A DNA stretch of 64,000 nucleotides from Rhizobium sp. BK251 (GCF_004345245.1 NZ_SLUQ01000013.1:94658-158657); one strand, 5' to 3'; positions 1 to 8,709 are shown, counted from the stretch's first letter. The notes: generated by a model not told the origin, from the sequence alone. Translations and numbers: made by a program.

Positions 1-372
1 CCCTATGTGATGCTGATCTGCCTTGCGGGTCTCAGGTCGATCCCGGACTACATCTACGAGGCCGCGGAAGTCGACCGCGCCTCGGGCTGGCGGCAGTTCT
101 GGTCGATCACCATTCCGATGGCGCTACCTTTCATAATGCTGGCCGTGCTCTTCCGCGGCATCGAGAACTTCAAGATGTTCGACATGGTGATGCTGCTTAC
201 CGGCGGCGGTCCCGGCTCGACCACCGAGGTCGCCTCGATCACGCTCAAGCGCCAGGCCTTCGAAAGCTGGCTGACGGGGCGCTCGTCGGCCTTCGCCATC
301 GTCCTCTTCGTCGCGGTGTTCGGCCTCGCCAACATCTACGTCAAGACGCTCAACAGGGTGAAACAACGATGA
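1..372 (+). CDS. Sugar/polyol ABC transporter permease (MalF/UgpA type), 5'-truncated by window edge
   Basis: This is the C-terminal ~123 residues of an inner-membrane permease; the start lies before the window. The cytoplasmic EAA coupling loop is visible near the left edge (IYEAAEVDRASGWRQFWSI), followed by transmembrane segments and a typical end (NIYVKTLNRVKQR). The loop contacts the ATPase subunit. The stop codon overlaps the next permease start (ATGA at 369-372), as expected for translational coupling. The substrate-binding protein of this importer is not in the window and is probably upstream. Family assignment is firm. The substrate (glycerol, another polyol or a sugar) is inferred only from the kinases downstream. 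Confidence 0.9.
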   Translation, partial: PYVMLICLAGLRSIPDYIYEAAEVDRASGWRQFWSITIPMALPFIMLAVLFRGIENFKMFDMVMLLTGGGPGSTTEVASITLKRQAFESWLTGRSSAFAIVLFVAVFGLANIYVKTLNRVKQR

Positions 373-1322
373 GCTCCGCCAACGCCGCCCATTCCGTCGT
401 CGAGCCCAGCCTCACCAGCAAGCGCATTGCCGGCGCGATCGTCATTCTCTACGCGCTGGTCACGATGATCCCGCTCGGCTGGATCTTTCTCACGAGCTTC
501 AAGTCGCCGCCGGATTCGATCAGCTATCCGCCGAAGCTCGTCTTCTCGCCGACGCTTGAGGGCTACTGCAACCTCTTCACCACCCGCACGCGCCAGACAC
601 CTGATTATATCGCCTCGCTGGGCGAACCGACGACGACTTGCGACGCAATCACCCGCAAGCGCAACATGGTCATCGCCGGTCCGTCGAACTACTGGCCGCG
701 TTTCCAGAATTCCCTGGTGATCGCCTTCGGCTCGACCTTCCTCGCGGTTCTGCTCGGCACGCTCGCCGCCTATGGCTTCTCGCGCTTCCGGGTGCCGCTT
801 GCGGACGACCTGCTCTTCTTCATCCTGTCCACGCGCATGATGCCGCCGATTGCCGTAGCGATCCCGATCTACCTGATGTACCGGCAGCTCGGCCTCTCCG
901 ACACGGCGATGGGCATGATCCTGCTCTACACGGCCGTGAACGTGTCGCTCGCGGTCTGGCTGCTCAAGGGCTTCATCGACGAGATCCCGCGCGAATACGA
1001 GGAGGCGGCGATGATCGACGGCTATACCCGCCTACAGGCCTTCTGGCGGGTGGTCCTGCCGCAAGCGACGACGGGCATCGCCGCGACTGCGATCTTCTGC
1101 CTGATCTTCGCCTGGAACGAATATGCCTTCGCGGTGCTCCTCACCTCCGGCGAGGCGCAGACCGCACCCTCCTTCATCCCGACGATCATCGGCGAAGGCG
1201 GACAGGACTGGCCGGCGGTCGCCGCAGGAACGACGATCTTCCTGATCCCGATCCTCGTCTTCACCATCCTGTTGCGCAAGCAGCTGCTGCGCGGCATCAC
1301 CTTCGGAGCGGTGCGCAAATGA
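369..1322 (+). CDS. Sugar/polyol ABC transporter permease (MalG type)
   Basis: This is a 317-residue inner-membrane permease, the partner of the preceding one. It has an N-terminal transmembrane segment at about residues 18-42 and a long periplasmic loop containing two cysteines (about 50-110). Several further membrane spans follow, with the EAA loop (EYEEAAMIDGYTRLQAFWRV) at about residues 208-227. The start overlaps the stop of the upstream permease, and the end overlaps the start of the next small gene. It forms the translocation channel with the first permease, driven by the two ATPases encoded just downstream. The extended first periplasmic loop is longer than in minimal MalG-type subunits. 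Confidence 0.93.
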   Translation: MSSANAAHSVVEPSLTSKRIAGAIVILYALVTMIPLGWIFLTSFKSPPDSISYPPKLVFSPTLEGYCNLFTTRTRQTPDYIASLGEPTTTCDAITRKRNMVIAGPSNYWPRFQNSLVIAFGSTFLAVLLGTLAAYGFSRFRVPLADDLLFFILSTRMMPPIAVAIPIYLMYRQLGLSDTAMGMILLYTAVNVSLAVWLLKGFIDEIPREYEEAAMIDGYTRLQAFWRVVLPQATTGIAATAIFCLIFAWNEYAFAVLLTSGEAQTAPSFIPTIIGEGGQDWPAVAAGTTIFLIPILVFTILLRKQLLRGITFGAVRK

Positions 1323-1528
1323 CGAACCTTCTCGACACACCTCCGGCGCGGCCAAAGCGACCCTTCTTCCTGCGGCGCGGACCGATGGAAAACATTGCCA
1401 CGGCCATCATCGCGGCCGGCTTCCTGATGCTGTTCCAGCCCTTCCTGCTGGTGCTCTACACCTATTCGCTGGCGACGCTGCTGGCGGGAACGGCCATGTA
1501 CATCATCGTCTCGAAATTTCCGGAGTGA
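1319..1528 (+). CDS. Small membrane protein of the ABC transporter operon (69 aa)
   Basis: This 69-residue protein starts at an ATG that overlaps the permease stop (ATGA). The N-terminus is basic and proline-rich and ends in KRPFFLRRG. Two closely spaced hydrophobic stretches follow (about residues 27-46 and 50-65), so it is probably a hairpin membrane protein. Its position between the permeases and the ATPases resembles that of the small GlpU-type protein in rhizobial glycerol importers. That is a positional analogy, not a sequence match I could check. It may be an accessory or stability subunit of the importer. The overlapping start, the complete frame and the operon context argue that it is real. 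Confidence 0.75.
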   Translation: MTNLLDTPPARPKRPFFLRRGPMENIATAIIAAGFLMLFQPFLLVLYTYSLATLLAGTAMYIIVSKFPE

Positions 1529-1531
1529 GCC

Positions 1532-2629
1532 GTGGCCGAGATCAGGATCGAAAACCTGCGCAAGCAATTCGGCGATTTCGCCGCGGTCGAGAATTCGACA
1601 TTCGTCACGCATGACGGCGAGTTCCTTGCCCTGCTCGGTCCCTCCGGCTGCGGCAAGACGACGACGCTGCGGATGATCGCCGGCCTCGAGCTGCCGACGA
1701 GCGGCAAGATCTACCTCGACGGCGAGGATGTCACCTTCAACCGTGCGAGCGCTCGCGACATCGCCTTCGTGTTCCAGCTGTTCGCGCTCTACCCCCACAT
1801 GAACGTCCGCAAGAACATCGGCTTCCCGCTGCTTTCCCAAGGGGTGCCGAAGGCCGAAATCCGCGAGCGCGTCGAGGAGACGGCGAGACTGCTGCAGATC
1901 AACCATATTCTCGACCGGTCGGTGTCCGGGCTTGCAGGCGGCGATCGCCAGCGCGTCGCGCTCGGCCGTGCCATCGTCCGGCGACCGAAATGCTTCCTGA
2001 TGGACGAGCCGCTCGGCACGCTGGACGCGGAATTCCGCGAGGTCATGGTGCATGAGCTGCGCGAACTGCACAACCGTATCCACGCTACCACGGTCTACGT
2101 CACCCACGACCAGCACGAGGCCATGGCGATGGCCGACAAGATCGCGGTGATGAACCACGGCATCATCGAGCAGTTCGGCACGCCGCAGGAAATCTACAGC
2201 CGCCCGGCAACCATGTATGTCGCCGATTTCATCGGCTCGCCGCCAATGAACTTCCTGCGCTTCACCTCCGGCCTTCAGAAAGGCGCGCATTCCGTCTCGC
2301 TCGGAGATGTCGAGGTCGGCGTACCGGAAGTGCGCGAGGACATGGCCGTCGGCGAACTGGCGCTGGGCGTGCGCCCCGAACATATCCGCTTCAGCGATGC
2401 TTCGGCGCTGCGTGGCTCGGTCTATGGCAGCGAGTATCTCGGCACCAACCAGATCGTAGCGGTCGAGACGGCCAACGGCCTCATCAAGGCGCGGCTGCCG
2501 GCCAACAGGAACTTCCGCATCGGCGAGACGGTGGGCCTTGAATTCAATCAGGCGAAGCTCGCACTGTTCGATTGCAAGTCGGGCCGGGCCGTTCCCTCCT
2601 CGCTCTACTCGGAGGCCCTCCATGGCTGA
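1532..2629 (+). CDS. ABC transporter ATP-binding protein 1, divergent signature motif
   Basis: This 365-residue ATPase of the MalK/UgpC class starts at GTG, three bases after the preceding stop. Walker A is GPSGCGKTT (36-44), the Q-loop glutamine is 82, Walker B ends in DEP (157-159) and the H-loop histidine is 192. The ABC signature reads LAGGDRQ (134-140) rather than LSGGQ, and the D-loop reads LGTLDAEF. The partner ATPase downstream is canonical, so the ATPase pair may be functionally asymmetric. A C-terminal regulatory OB/TOBE-like domain occupies about residues 235-365. The gene overlaps the next one by 8 bases. Confidence 0.93.
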   Translation: MAEIRIENLRKQFGDFAAVENSTFVTHDGEFLALLGPSGCGKTTTLRMIAGLELPTSGKIYLDGEDVTFNRASARDIAFVFQLFALYPHMNVRKNIGFPLLSQGVPKAEIRERVEETARLLQINHILDRSVSGLAGGDRQRVALGRAIVRRPKCFLMDEPLGTLDAEFREVMVHELRELHNRIHATTVYVTHDQHEAMAMADKIAVMNHGIIEQFGTPQEIYSRPATMYVADFIGSPPMNFLRFTSGLQKGAHSVSLGDVEVGVPEVREDMAVGELALGVRPEHIRFSDASALRGSVYGSEYLGTNQIVAVETANGLIKARLPANRNFRIGETVGLEFNQAKLALFDCKSGRAVPSSLYSEALHG

Positions 2630-3629
2630 TATCGTCCTCCATCGGCTAAACAAGGCGTTCGGCGAGACGCAGGCGATCCGCGATCTCGACCTTGCCATCC
2701 GCGACGGAGAATTCATCGTGCTTCTCGGCCCGACGGGCGCAGGAAAGACGACGACGCTGCGGCTGATCGCGGGGCTCGAGCGGCCCGACAGCGGGCATGT
2801 CACGATTGGTGGCCGCAATGTCGCCGGCGAGGCCCCGGCCGAACGAGACGTTGCCTTCGTCTTCCAGCAATATTCGCTCTACCCGCACATGACGGTCTAC
2901 GAAAACCTCGCCTTTCCCCTGAAGGCGCCAGTGCGCAAGCTCAGCGCCGAGGAGATCGACCGACGCGTCCGCGAGGTCGCCAAGATGGTCCGCATCGACC
3001 ACAAGCTGGAGAACCGGTCGACGCGCCTCTCGGGCGGGGAGATGCAGCGCGTGGCGATCGGGCGTGCGCTGGTGCGCCGACCGGCGATCTATCTGATGGA
3101 CGAGCCGCTCTCTTCGCTAGACGCAAAGCTGCGCGCCGAACTCCGGCTCGAACTGAAGCGCATCCAGAAGGAACTTGGCTCGACCTTGCTCTACGTCACC
3201 CATGACCAGATCGAGGCGATGACCATGGCGGACCGTATCGGAATTCTCGCCGAAGGCCGGCTGGTACAAATCGGAACGCCAAAGGAAATCTACGCAAATC
3301 CCGCCAACCTCCACGTCGCCGCCCGCCTCGGCCAGCCGCATATCAACCTCATTCCGGAGGGCCTGCTGCCCGGCGGGAACATGCCTGCCGGCGCGCAGAC
3401 GATCGGCGCCCGTACCGAACATCTCGAAATCGCTCTTGGCGGCGAGACCAATGCCGAAATAGACTGGATCGAACACCTCGGAGACCAGAACCATCTGCAT
3501 ATCCGCGTCCGCGACCACAAGCTCGTCACGCTTGCCGACCCGTACCTGACCGTCAAGCCCGGCGATCGCATCAGTCTTACCTTGAAGGATCCACTCTATT
3601 TCAACGCCGATGGCCGGCGGATGGGCTGA
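2622..3629 (+). CDS. ABC transporter ATP-binding protein 2 (MalK/UgpC type)
   Basis: This 335-residue ATPase has Walker A GPTGAGKTT (36-44), Q-loop Q82, signature LSGGEMQRVA (from 136), Walker B LMDEP (D160, E161) and a C-terminal TOBE-like region. The chosen start is the ATG at 2622, which overlaps the end of the previous gene. The open frame extends further upstream, but that part is only the neighbouring gene read out of frame. It is presumed to energise the permease pair upstream together with ATPase 1. Importers with two different ATPases are known for rhizobial glycerol uptake. This fits the dihydroxyacetone kinase genes that follow, but the substrate is inference. Confidence 0.94.
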   Translation: MADIVLHRLNKAFGETQAIRDLDLAIRDGEFIVLLGPTGAGKTTTLRLIAGLERPDSGHVTIGGRNVAGEAPAERDVAFVFQQYSLYPHMTVYENLAFPLKAPVRKLSAEEIDRRVREVAKMVRIDHKLENRSTRLSGGEMQRVAIGRALVRRPAIYLMDEPLSSLDAKLRAELRLELKRIQKELGSTLLYVTHDQIEAMTMADRIGILAEGRLVQIGTPKEIYANPANLHVAARLGQPHINLIPEGLLPGGNMPAGAQTIGARTEHLEIALGGETNAEIDWIEHLGDQNHLHIRVRDHKLVTLADPYLTVKPGDRISLTLKDPLYFNADGRRMG

Positions 3630-3681
3630 GGTTTCGGCAGCAAATCGGCCAGCGGACAATGCAACCAACTGGAATCGATCG

Positions 3682-5322
3682 ATGAAACACTTCTTCAACC
3701 GCAGGGAAAACATCGTCACCGAAGCGCTGGACGGCTTGTTACAGACAAGCCCGGCGGGATCGCTTGCCCGGCTGGACACCTATCCCGACATCAAGGTGAT
3801 CCTGCGGGCGGACTGGGACAAGTCGAAGGTTGCGGTAATCTCGGGCGGCGGCGCCGGCCACGAGCCTTCCCACGCGGGCTTCGTCGGCAAGGGCATGCTG
3901 ACTGCGGCCGTATCGGGCGAAATCTTCGCCTCGCCGAGCGTCGATGCCGTCCTGACGGCGATCCGCGCGGTGGCCGGGCCCAAGGGCTGCCTGCTCATCG
4001 TCAAGAACTATACGGGGGACCGCCTGAACTTCGGCCTCGCCGCCGAGAAGGCAAGGGCCGAGGGCTTCGCCGTCGAGATGGTTATCGTCGCTGACGACAT
4101 CGCCCTGCCCGAGATCACCCAGCCGCGCGGCGTTGCCGGTACGCTCTTCGTGCACAAGATCGCCGGGCATTTCGCCGAAGCCGGCGAAGATCTCAAGACA
4201 GTCGCTTTCCATGCGGCTGCCGCGGCCAGGGAGATCGTCTCGCTCGGCGTCTCGCTTTCTTCCGTCTCCATTCCAGGCCAGGCTTTCGAGGACCGGCTCG
4301 GCAGCAATGAAGGCGAGCTTGGCCTCGGAATCCACGGCGAGCCCGGCGCGGAGCGGATCGCCATCCAGGAGGTGGGCGCCATCATCGACAAGATGGCCGA
4401 AAGATTGGCCCCTGCCCTGACGGCATCGGCCGATCACGCTCTCCTCATCAACAATCTCGGCGCCGTGCCGCCGCTCGAGATGGGAGTGATCGCCAATGCC
4501 GTGCTTGCCTCGTCGCTCTCGAAACGAGTGAAACTCATCGTCGGCCCGGCGCCGATGATGACGGCGCTCAACATGAACGGCTTTTCGCTATCGCTGATCC
4601 GCCTCGACCCAGTGCGGGAGGCGGCTCTCTCCTCGGTGGTTGCAGTCCATGCATGGGTGCCGCCCGTCACGCGTCACAAGCCTGAGATTGTCGCCGCACC
4701 CGCCGCGCCGGCGGCTTCGAGAGAGACAGCGCGCGCGAGCCATGATCGCCAGGTGGATGCGCTGCTGCGCGCCGTCTGCGAGCGCCTCGTTTCACTCGAA
4801 GAGGAGTTGAACCGCCTCGACGCACGAGTGGGCGACGGCGATACCGGCTCGACGGTCGCAACCGGCGCACGCAGCATCCTCTCGCGAATTGACACGTTGC
4901 CGCTTGCCGACCCCGCCGCCACGATGGCGGCCATCGGCGACATCCTGAGCACGAGCATGGGTGGATCGAGCGGCGTCCTGCTGTCGATCTTCTTCACCTC
5001 GACGGGCAAGGCCATGAGCGAGGGGCAAGATGTGCGAAAGGCCCTGCTCGCCGGCCTCGATCGGATGACGTTCTACGGCGGGGCCAAGGTCGGCGACCGC
5101 ACCATGGTCGATGCGCTCGCCCCTGCCCTGAACTCGCTGGCCTCCGCCGGCCCGACGGCTGCCGCCGCTGCGGCCGGTGCAGGTGCGGAATCGACGAAAT
5201 CCATGAGGAAGGCGCGGGCCGGGCGTGCCTCCTACGTCGGCGAAAGCAATCTTGACGGCGTAGCAGACCCCGGCGCAGTCGCAGTCGCAAATGTGTTCCA
5301 GGTCGTGGCAGGCCTTGCCTGA
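3682..5322 (+). CDS. Single-chain dihydroxyacetone-type kinase (DhaK-DhaL fusion)
   Basis: This 546-residue two-domain cytoplasmic kinase phosphorylates dihydroxyacetone or a related short ketose using ATP. The DhaK domain (about 1-330) has the SGGGAGHEPSH loop (54-64) and the GIHGEPG motif, whose histidine (H218) binds the ketose covalently in this family. The DhaL domain (about 350-546) has the nucleotide/Mg site LDARVGDGDTG with D380, D385 and D387. An alanine-rich stretch (about 490-505) lies inside the DhaL domain. The ATG at 3682 is preferred because family homology begins there. A complete PTS-type kinase follows, so the two may act on different ketoses. Relatives phosphorylate tetruloses, so the substrate is not fixed by sequence alone. 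Confidence 0.93.
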   Translation: MKHFFNRRENIVTEALDGLLQTSPAGSLARLDTYPDIKVILRADWDKSKVAVISGGGAGHEPSHAGFVGKGMLTAAVSGEIFASPSVDAVLTAIRAVAGPKGCLLIVKNYTGDRLNFGLAAEKARAEGFAVEMVIVADDIALPEITQPRGVAGTLFVHKIAGHFAEAGEDLKTVAFHAAAAAREIVSLGVSLSSVSIPGQAFEDRLGSNEGELGLGIHGEPGAERIAIQEVGAIIDKMAERLAPALTASADHALLINNLGAVPPLEMGVIANAVLASSLSKRVKLIVGPAPMMTALNMNGFSLSLIRLDPVREAALSSVVAVHAWVPPVTRHKPEIVAAPAAPAASRETARASHDRQVDALLRAVCERLVSLEEELNRLDARVGDGDTGSTVATGARSILSRIDTLPLADPAATMAAIGDILSTSMGGSSGVLLSIFFTSTGKAMSEGQDVRKALLAGLDRMTFYGGAKVGDRTMVDALAPALNSLASAGPTAAAAAAGAGAESTKSMRKARAGRASYVGESNLDGVADPGAVAVANVFQVVAGLA

Positions 5323-5349
5323 ACAGAGCGGGGTCGGGAGGGAGATGCA

Positions 5350-5964
5350 GTGCAGTCGGATCAGGCGCTCATTGCCGGGCTGATTGAAGCGTGCCGCGAG
5401 GCGATCGCGCAGAACGCCGAGCACCTGTGCGAGCTCGACAGCGCGATCGGTGACGGCGACCACGGCACCAACATGCGGCGCGGCTGCGACGCCGTCTGCG
5501 CCGAGCGCCAGAACCTCTCGGGCCTGTCCTTTCCGGAGGCCGTCGAAAAGATCGGCATCACGCTCGTCATGAACATCGGCGGCGCCGCCGGACCGCTCTA
5601 TGGCACCCTGCTGATGGAAATCGGCAGGGAGTTGCGCGATCGGGACAAGACCTCGGATTTCGCGACCGCCTTCGAGCGCGCCGTCGATGCCGTCGCCCGC
5701 CGCGGACGCTCGCGTTCGGGCGACAAGACGCTTCTCGACGTGCTCTATCCGATCCATGCCGAACTCACCCGGCGTGCCGCACTTGCCGATATTGCCGAAA
5801 GGGCGCGCCTGTCGGCGGATCGCACCGCGCCCATGAGGGCGATGCGCGGGCGAGCCGCCTATCTCGGCGACCGGTCGATCGGTCATGTTGATCCGGGCGC
5901 GTCGAGCTGCGCTTTGCTGACGGCCGCAATCTGCCGGTATCTGGGGGAGCATCGCGCCGCATGA
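5350..5964 (+). CDS. dhaL: PTS-dependent dihydroxyacetone kinase, ADP-binding subunit DhaL
   Basis: This 204-residue protein starts at GTG after a GGGAGGGAG ribosome site. It carries the DhaL metal-nucleotide site LDSAIGDGDHG, with D30, D35 and D37 at the same numbers as the E. coli protein. The second glycine-rich loop is IGGAAGPLYGT, and there are GDKTLLDVL and RGRAAYLGDRSIGHVDPGA segments. In this system DhaL keeps ADP as a tightly bound cofactor that DhaM re-phosphorylates, and passes phosphate to the ketose held by DhaK. It overlaps dhaM by four bases. The matching DhaK is the gene at 8807, not the fused kinase upstream. Confidence 0.93.
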   Translation: MQSDQALIAGLIEACREAIAQNAEHLCELDSAIGDGDHGTNMRRGCDAVCAERQNLSGLSFPEAVEKIGITLVMNIGGAAGPLYGTLLMEIGRELRDRDKTSDFATAFERAVDAVARRGRSRSGDKTLLDVLYPIHAELTRRAALADIAERARLSADRTAPMRAMRGRAAYLGDRSIGHVDPGASSCALLTAAICRYLGEHRAA

Positions 5965-6359
5965 ACGGGAAGGCTGCCAATGTGGGTATCGTAGTCGTGT
6001 CGCATTCGCCGCTGGTGGCGCGCGGCATCGCGGACATGGTGCGCCAGATGGTGGGGGACTGCGTGCCGCTTTCCTGGTCCGGCGGAAATGCGGACGGCGG
6101 CCTTGGCACCCATCCGGCCGGCATCATGGCTGCAATCGAGGCGGCCTGGTCCAACGCCGGCGTCGCCGTCTTCGTTGATCTCGGCGGCGCTGAGACCAAC
6201 AGCGAGATGGCGATCGAGATGCTGGGGCCGCCACGCTCCGGGCTCGTTTCCATCTGCAATGCGCCGCTTGTCGAAGGGGCGGTCATCGCGGCGGCGGAGG
6301 CTTCGGGAGGTGCTTCGCTCGCCCGGGTGGTCGCTACCGCCGAGGAACTTTCGCCCTGA
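5961..6359 (+). CDS. dhaM: PTS phosphoryl carrier DhaM, EIIA domain only
   Basis: This 132-residue mannose-type EIIA protein has the motif VVVSHSPLVARG with the phospho-accepting H15. A GTHPAGIMAAIE region and a VDLGGAETNSEM loop follow. In E. coli, DhaM is a fusion of EIIA, HPr and a truncated enzyme I. Here only EIIA is present, and separate HPr and enzyme I genes follow in the same order as the domains of that fusion. It transfers phosphate from HPr to the ADP on DhaL. It overlaps dhaL (ATGA) at its start and the HPr gene by one base at its end. Confidence 0.92.
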   Translation: MNGKAANVGIVVVSHSPLVARGIADMVRQMVGDCVPLSWSGGNADGGLGTHPAGIMAAIEAAWSNAGVAVFVDLGGAETNSEMAIEMLGPPRSGLVSICNAPLVEGAVIAAAEASGGASLARVVATAEELSP

Positions 6360-6703
6360 TGAGCGACAAGCCGCTACCAGGAGCACAGGAGGCATCCGAC
6401 GTGCATGCGCACTGCCAGACCGAGATCGAAGTCACGCACGGCATCGGGCTGCATGCCCGCCCGTCGGTCGTCTTCACGCGCCTTGCCAAAACCTTTCCAT
6501 GCACGATCGAGATCGAGGTGAACGGCAGCGACGTCTGGCTGAACGGCAAGAGCATCATCAAGATCATGGGCGCCCGCATCCGTCGCGGATCCATCCTGAG
6601 GATCAGGGCCGAGGGGTTCCGCGCGGAGGAGGCGATCGTCGCGCTCAAGGAACTGGTGGAGCGCAACTTTGATGAGGAAAAGCGGCATGGCCGGAGCGCA
6701 TGA
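6359..6703 (+). CDS. HPr-family phosphocarrier protein dedicated to the Dha system
   Basis: This 114-residue protein carries an HPr domain from about residue 19 on. The active-site motif is GIGLHARPS, with H32 as the phosphorylated histidine. The regulatory-site region reads NGKSIIKIMGARIRRGS. It has a short N-terminal extension and a basic tail beyond the usual ~88 residues. The start codon shares one base with the dhaM stop. It would carry phosphate from enzyme I (next gene) to DhaM. Rhizobia usually have a nitrogen-type NPr, so this copy is probably a specialised paralogue. Its end overlaps the enzyme I start. Confidence 0.92.
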   Translation: MSDKPLPGAQEASDVHAHCQTEIEVTHGIGLHARPSVVFTRLAKTFPCTIEIEVNGSDVWLNGKSIIKIMGARIRRGSILRIRAEGFRAEEAIVALKELVERNFDEEKRHGRSA

Positions 6704-8297
6704 GGTGCGAGGCACGGCTGCCTCGCCAGGCATTGCCATCGGGCCTGCGCATCTGGCTGGCGAGATCGAGGAATGCCCGTGGCCGCGAGGAGACACGGGT
6801 GCCGAACGGCGCGAGCTTGCCGAGGCGATCCGCACCTCGATCGACACCCTCACCGAATTGATCGGGCGGTCGGACCATGACAGCGCGGCGATCCTCGAGT
6901 TTCAGATCGAGATGCTCTCCGATCCGGCGCTGACGGATATGGTGACCGAGCAAATCGAAGCCGGAGAGGCCGCCGCCTTCGCCTGGCGCAGCACGCTCGA
7001 CAGCTATATTCGCGACATGGAGGATGCCGACGACGAGCAGGTGCGCGCGCGGGCGGTCGACGTCGCCGACATCAGGAACCGCGTTCTCGGCGCCATCGCC
7101 GGCAATCCGGTAGAGGATTTTCCCGCGGGCTCCGTCTTCGTGGGGCGCGAACTCGAGCCGAGCAGGTTTCTCGCACATGACTGGTCTTCGGGCGGCGGGA
7201 TAGCGCTCTTCAGCGGCAGCACGGCGAGCCACGTCACCATGCTTGCACAGGCGAAGTCGGTACCGATGGTGGTCGGTACGGGCTCCTTTTCGGTAGCGGA
7301 GCTCGCCTCCGTTCTGGTCGACGGCGATGCCGGAACGGTCCTCCTGCAGCCGGATCGGGAAGATGTTGCGAGGGCGCGCGCGGCGATCGACCGTCGGCCG
7401 GGACCCACCGAAAGGCTTTCGAAGACCGGCCGGCCACTGACCGCCGACGGTGTGCCGATCGGCGTCTCCATCAACGTCAACGACCTGGCCGAGGCGGCCT
7501 ATGCCAGCCTCGGGGCCGTCGAAGGCATTGGCCTTGTCCGCTCGGAATTCGTGCTGCCCTCGCCAGCCGATGCCGCGAATGAGGATCGGCAATTCGTGGT
7601 CTACCGCGGCATCCTCGAACACGCCGGCAAAAAGCCTGTCATCATCCGCATGCTCGACCTCGGAGGCGATAAACCGCTCCCCGGTCTTGCGCAGGAGACG
7701 CGCAATCCCTTCCTCGGCATGCGCGGCATCCGGCTCCTGCTTGCTCGGACCGAGCTTGCCCGGCCTCAGGCGCGCGCGCTCCTGCGGGCCGCGGCCCAAG
7801 GCGACATCAGGGTCCTGCTGCCCATGGTGACGCTGGCTTCCGAAGTCGAGGAGATGGTAGCGATCTTCCGCCAGGAGGCCCTGGACCTAGCTGGAAAGGG
7901 CGTTGCACATCGGTTTCCGCCGATCGGCATCATGGTCGAGGTCCCCGCCACCGCCCTGATGCTGGACAGTTTCGGCGAGGCCGACTTCTTCTCCATCGGG
8001 ACGAACGACCTTGCCCAGTATGTCACCGCCGCCGCCCGCGACAACCCGCTGGTCGCTCCGATCTATGTGCAGGCCCGACCGGCCCTGCTCCGCCTGATCC
8101 GCATTGCGGTGGACCACGCAACGGCAATGGGCAAGGCGGTCAGCATCTGCGGAGACATGGCAGCCGATCCGCGTTGCCTCCCCGATCTGCTCGCGACAGG
8201 GCTCCGGCACATTTCGGTGCCGCCTGCGCGGCTCGAAGCGACGCTGGACGGGATTGCAGCCCTGAGAGCCGATGGCGACCCGGTGGCGGGAGAATAG
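6687..8297 (+). CDS. Phosphoenolpyruvate-protein phosphotransferase (enzyme I)
   Basis: This 536-residue enzyme takes phosphate from PEP and passes it to HPr. The phospho-histidine is H182 in STASHVTMLA. The PEP-binding half has GIGLVRSEFVL, GGDKPLPG, FLGMRGIRLLLAR, FFSIGTNDLAQYV and the catalytic C488 in SICGDMAADPR, so it is a complete, apparently active enzyme I. The ATG at 6687 is chosen because GAGGAAA lies at a good distance before it; upstream starts at 6669 and 6672 are possible. There is no GAF domain, so it is not the nitrogen-type PtsP. With dhaL, dhaM, HPr and dhaK it makes a self-contained PEP-to-ketose chain. Confidence 0.94.
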   Translation: MAGAHEVRGTAASPGIAIGPAHLAGEIEECPWPRGDTGAERRELAEAIRTSIDTLTELIGRSDHDSAAILEFQIEMLSDPALTDMVTEQIEAGEAAAFAWRSTLDSYIRDMEDADDEQVRARAVDVADIRNRVLGAIAGNPVEDFPAGSVFVGRELEPSRFLAHDWSSGGGIALFSGSTASHVTMLAQAKSVPMVVGTGSFSVAELASVLVDGDAGTVLLQPDREDVARARAAIDRRPGPTERLSKTGRPLTADGVPIGVSINVNDLAEAAYASLGAVEGIGLVRSEFVLPSPADAANEDRQFVVYRGILEHAGKKPVIIRMLDLGGDKPLPGLAQETRNPFLGMRGIRLLLARTELARPQARALLRAAAQGDIRVLLPMVTLASEVEEMVAIFRQEALDLAGKGVAHRFPPIGIMVEVPATALMLDSFGEADFFSIGTNDLAQYVTAAARDNPLVAPIYVQARPALLRLIRIAVDHATAMGKAVSICGDMAADPRCLPDLLATGLRHISVPPARLEATLDGIAALRADGDPVAGE

Positions 8298-8298
8298 G

Positions 8299-8709
8299 AT
8301 GGCGCGCGAAACCACCGAGGATGCTATCATCGCCTACAAGTCGATCCTGGCACAGATCATCGACAACCGTCCCTCCGGCACGCGCCAGCGCCTTGCGACC
8401 GCACTGGGCAAGCATCGCAGTTTTGTCACCCAGGTTACGAGCCCCGCCTATTCGACCCCGCTTCCCGCGCGCCACCTTGCGGCGATCTTCAGGGTCTGCC
8501 ACTTCAGCCCGGCCGAACAGGAACGTTTCCTCGAAGCCTACCAGGCCGCCCACCCCGGAAAGCTCCCCGACCTCGGCAATTCCGAGAAGCTGCGGCAGCT
8601 CTCGCTGATGGTGCCGGATTTCGGCGACGAGAAGAAAAACCGTCTTCTGGAGGAGGCGATCGCCGATCTGGTCGTAAAGATCGTCGCGATTTCGGGAGAT
8701 GGCGAGTGA
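8299..8709 (+). CDS. Putative HTH DNA-binding protein of the Dha operon
   Basis: This 136-residue protein starts at an ATG after GGAGAATAG, one base beyond the enzyme I stop. The segment from about residue 22 to 66 (GTRQRLATALGKHRSFVTQV onward) looks like a repressor-type helix-turn-helix. A glutamate-rich helical region follows (FSPAEQERFLEAYQAAHP). The C-terminal half is predicted helical, with no recognisable effector domain. It lies between the enzyme I and dhaK genes and may regulate the operon or sense PTS phosphorylation. I do not recognise a named family beyond HTH-like, so the regulatory role is inferred from fold features and position. Confidence 0.7.
   Translation: MARETTEDAIIAYKSILAQIIDNRPSGTRQRLATALGKHRSFVTQVTSPAYSTPLPARHLAAIFRVCHFSPAEQERFLEAYQAAHPGKLPDLGNSEKLRQLSLMVPDFGDEKKNRLLEEAIADLVVKIVAISGDGE

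Noticed and set aside
1022..2818. A 598-codon open frame on the minus strand across the ABC ATPases
   Set aside because: It runs antisense through a permease end, the small membrane protein and two ATPases with intact motifs. It has no ribosome site or domain.
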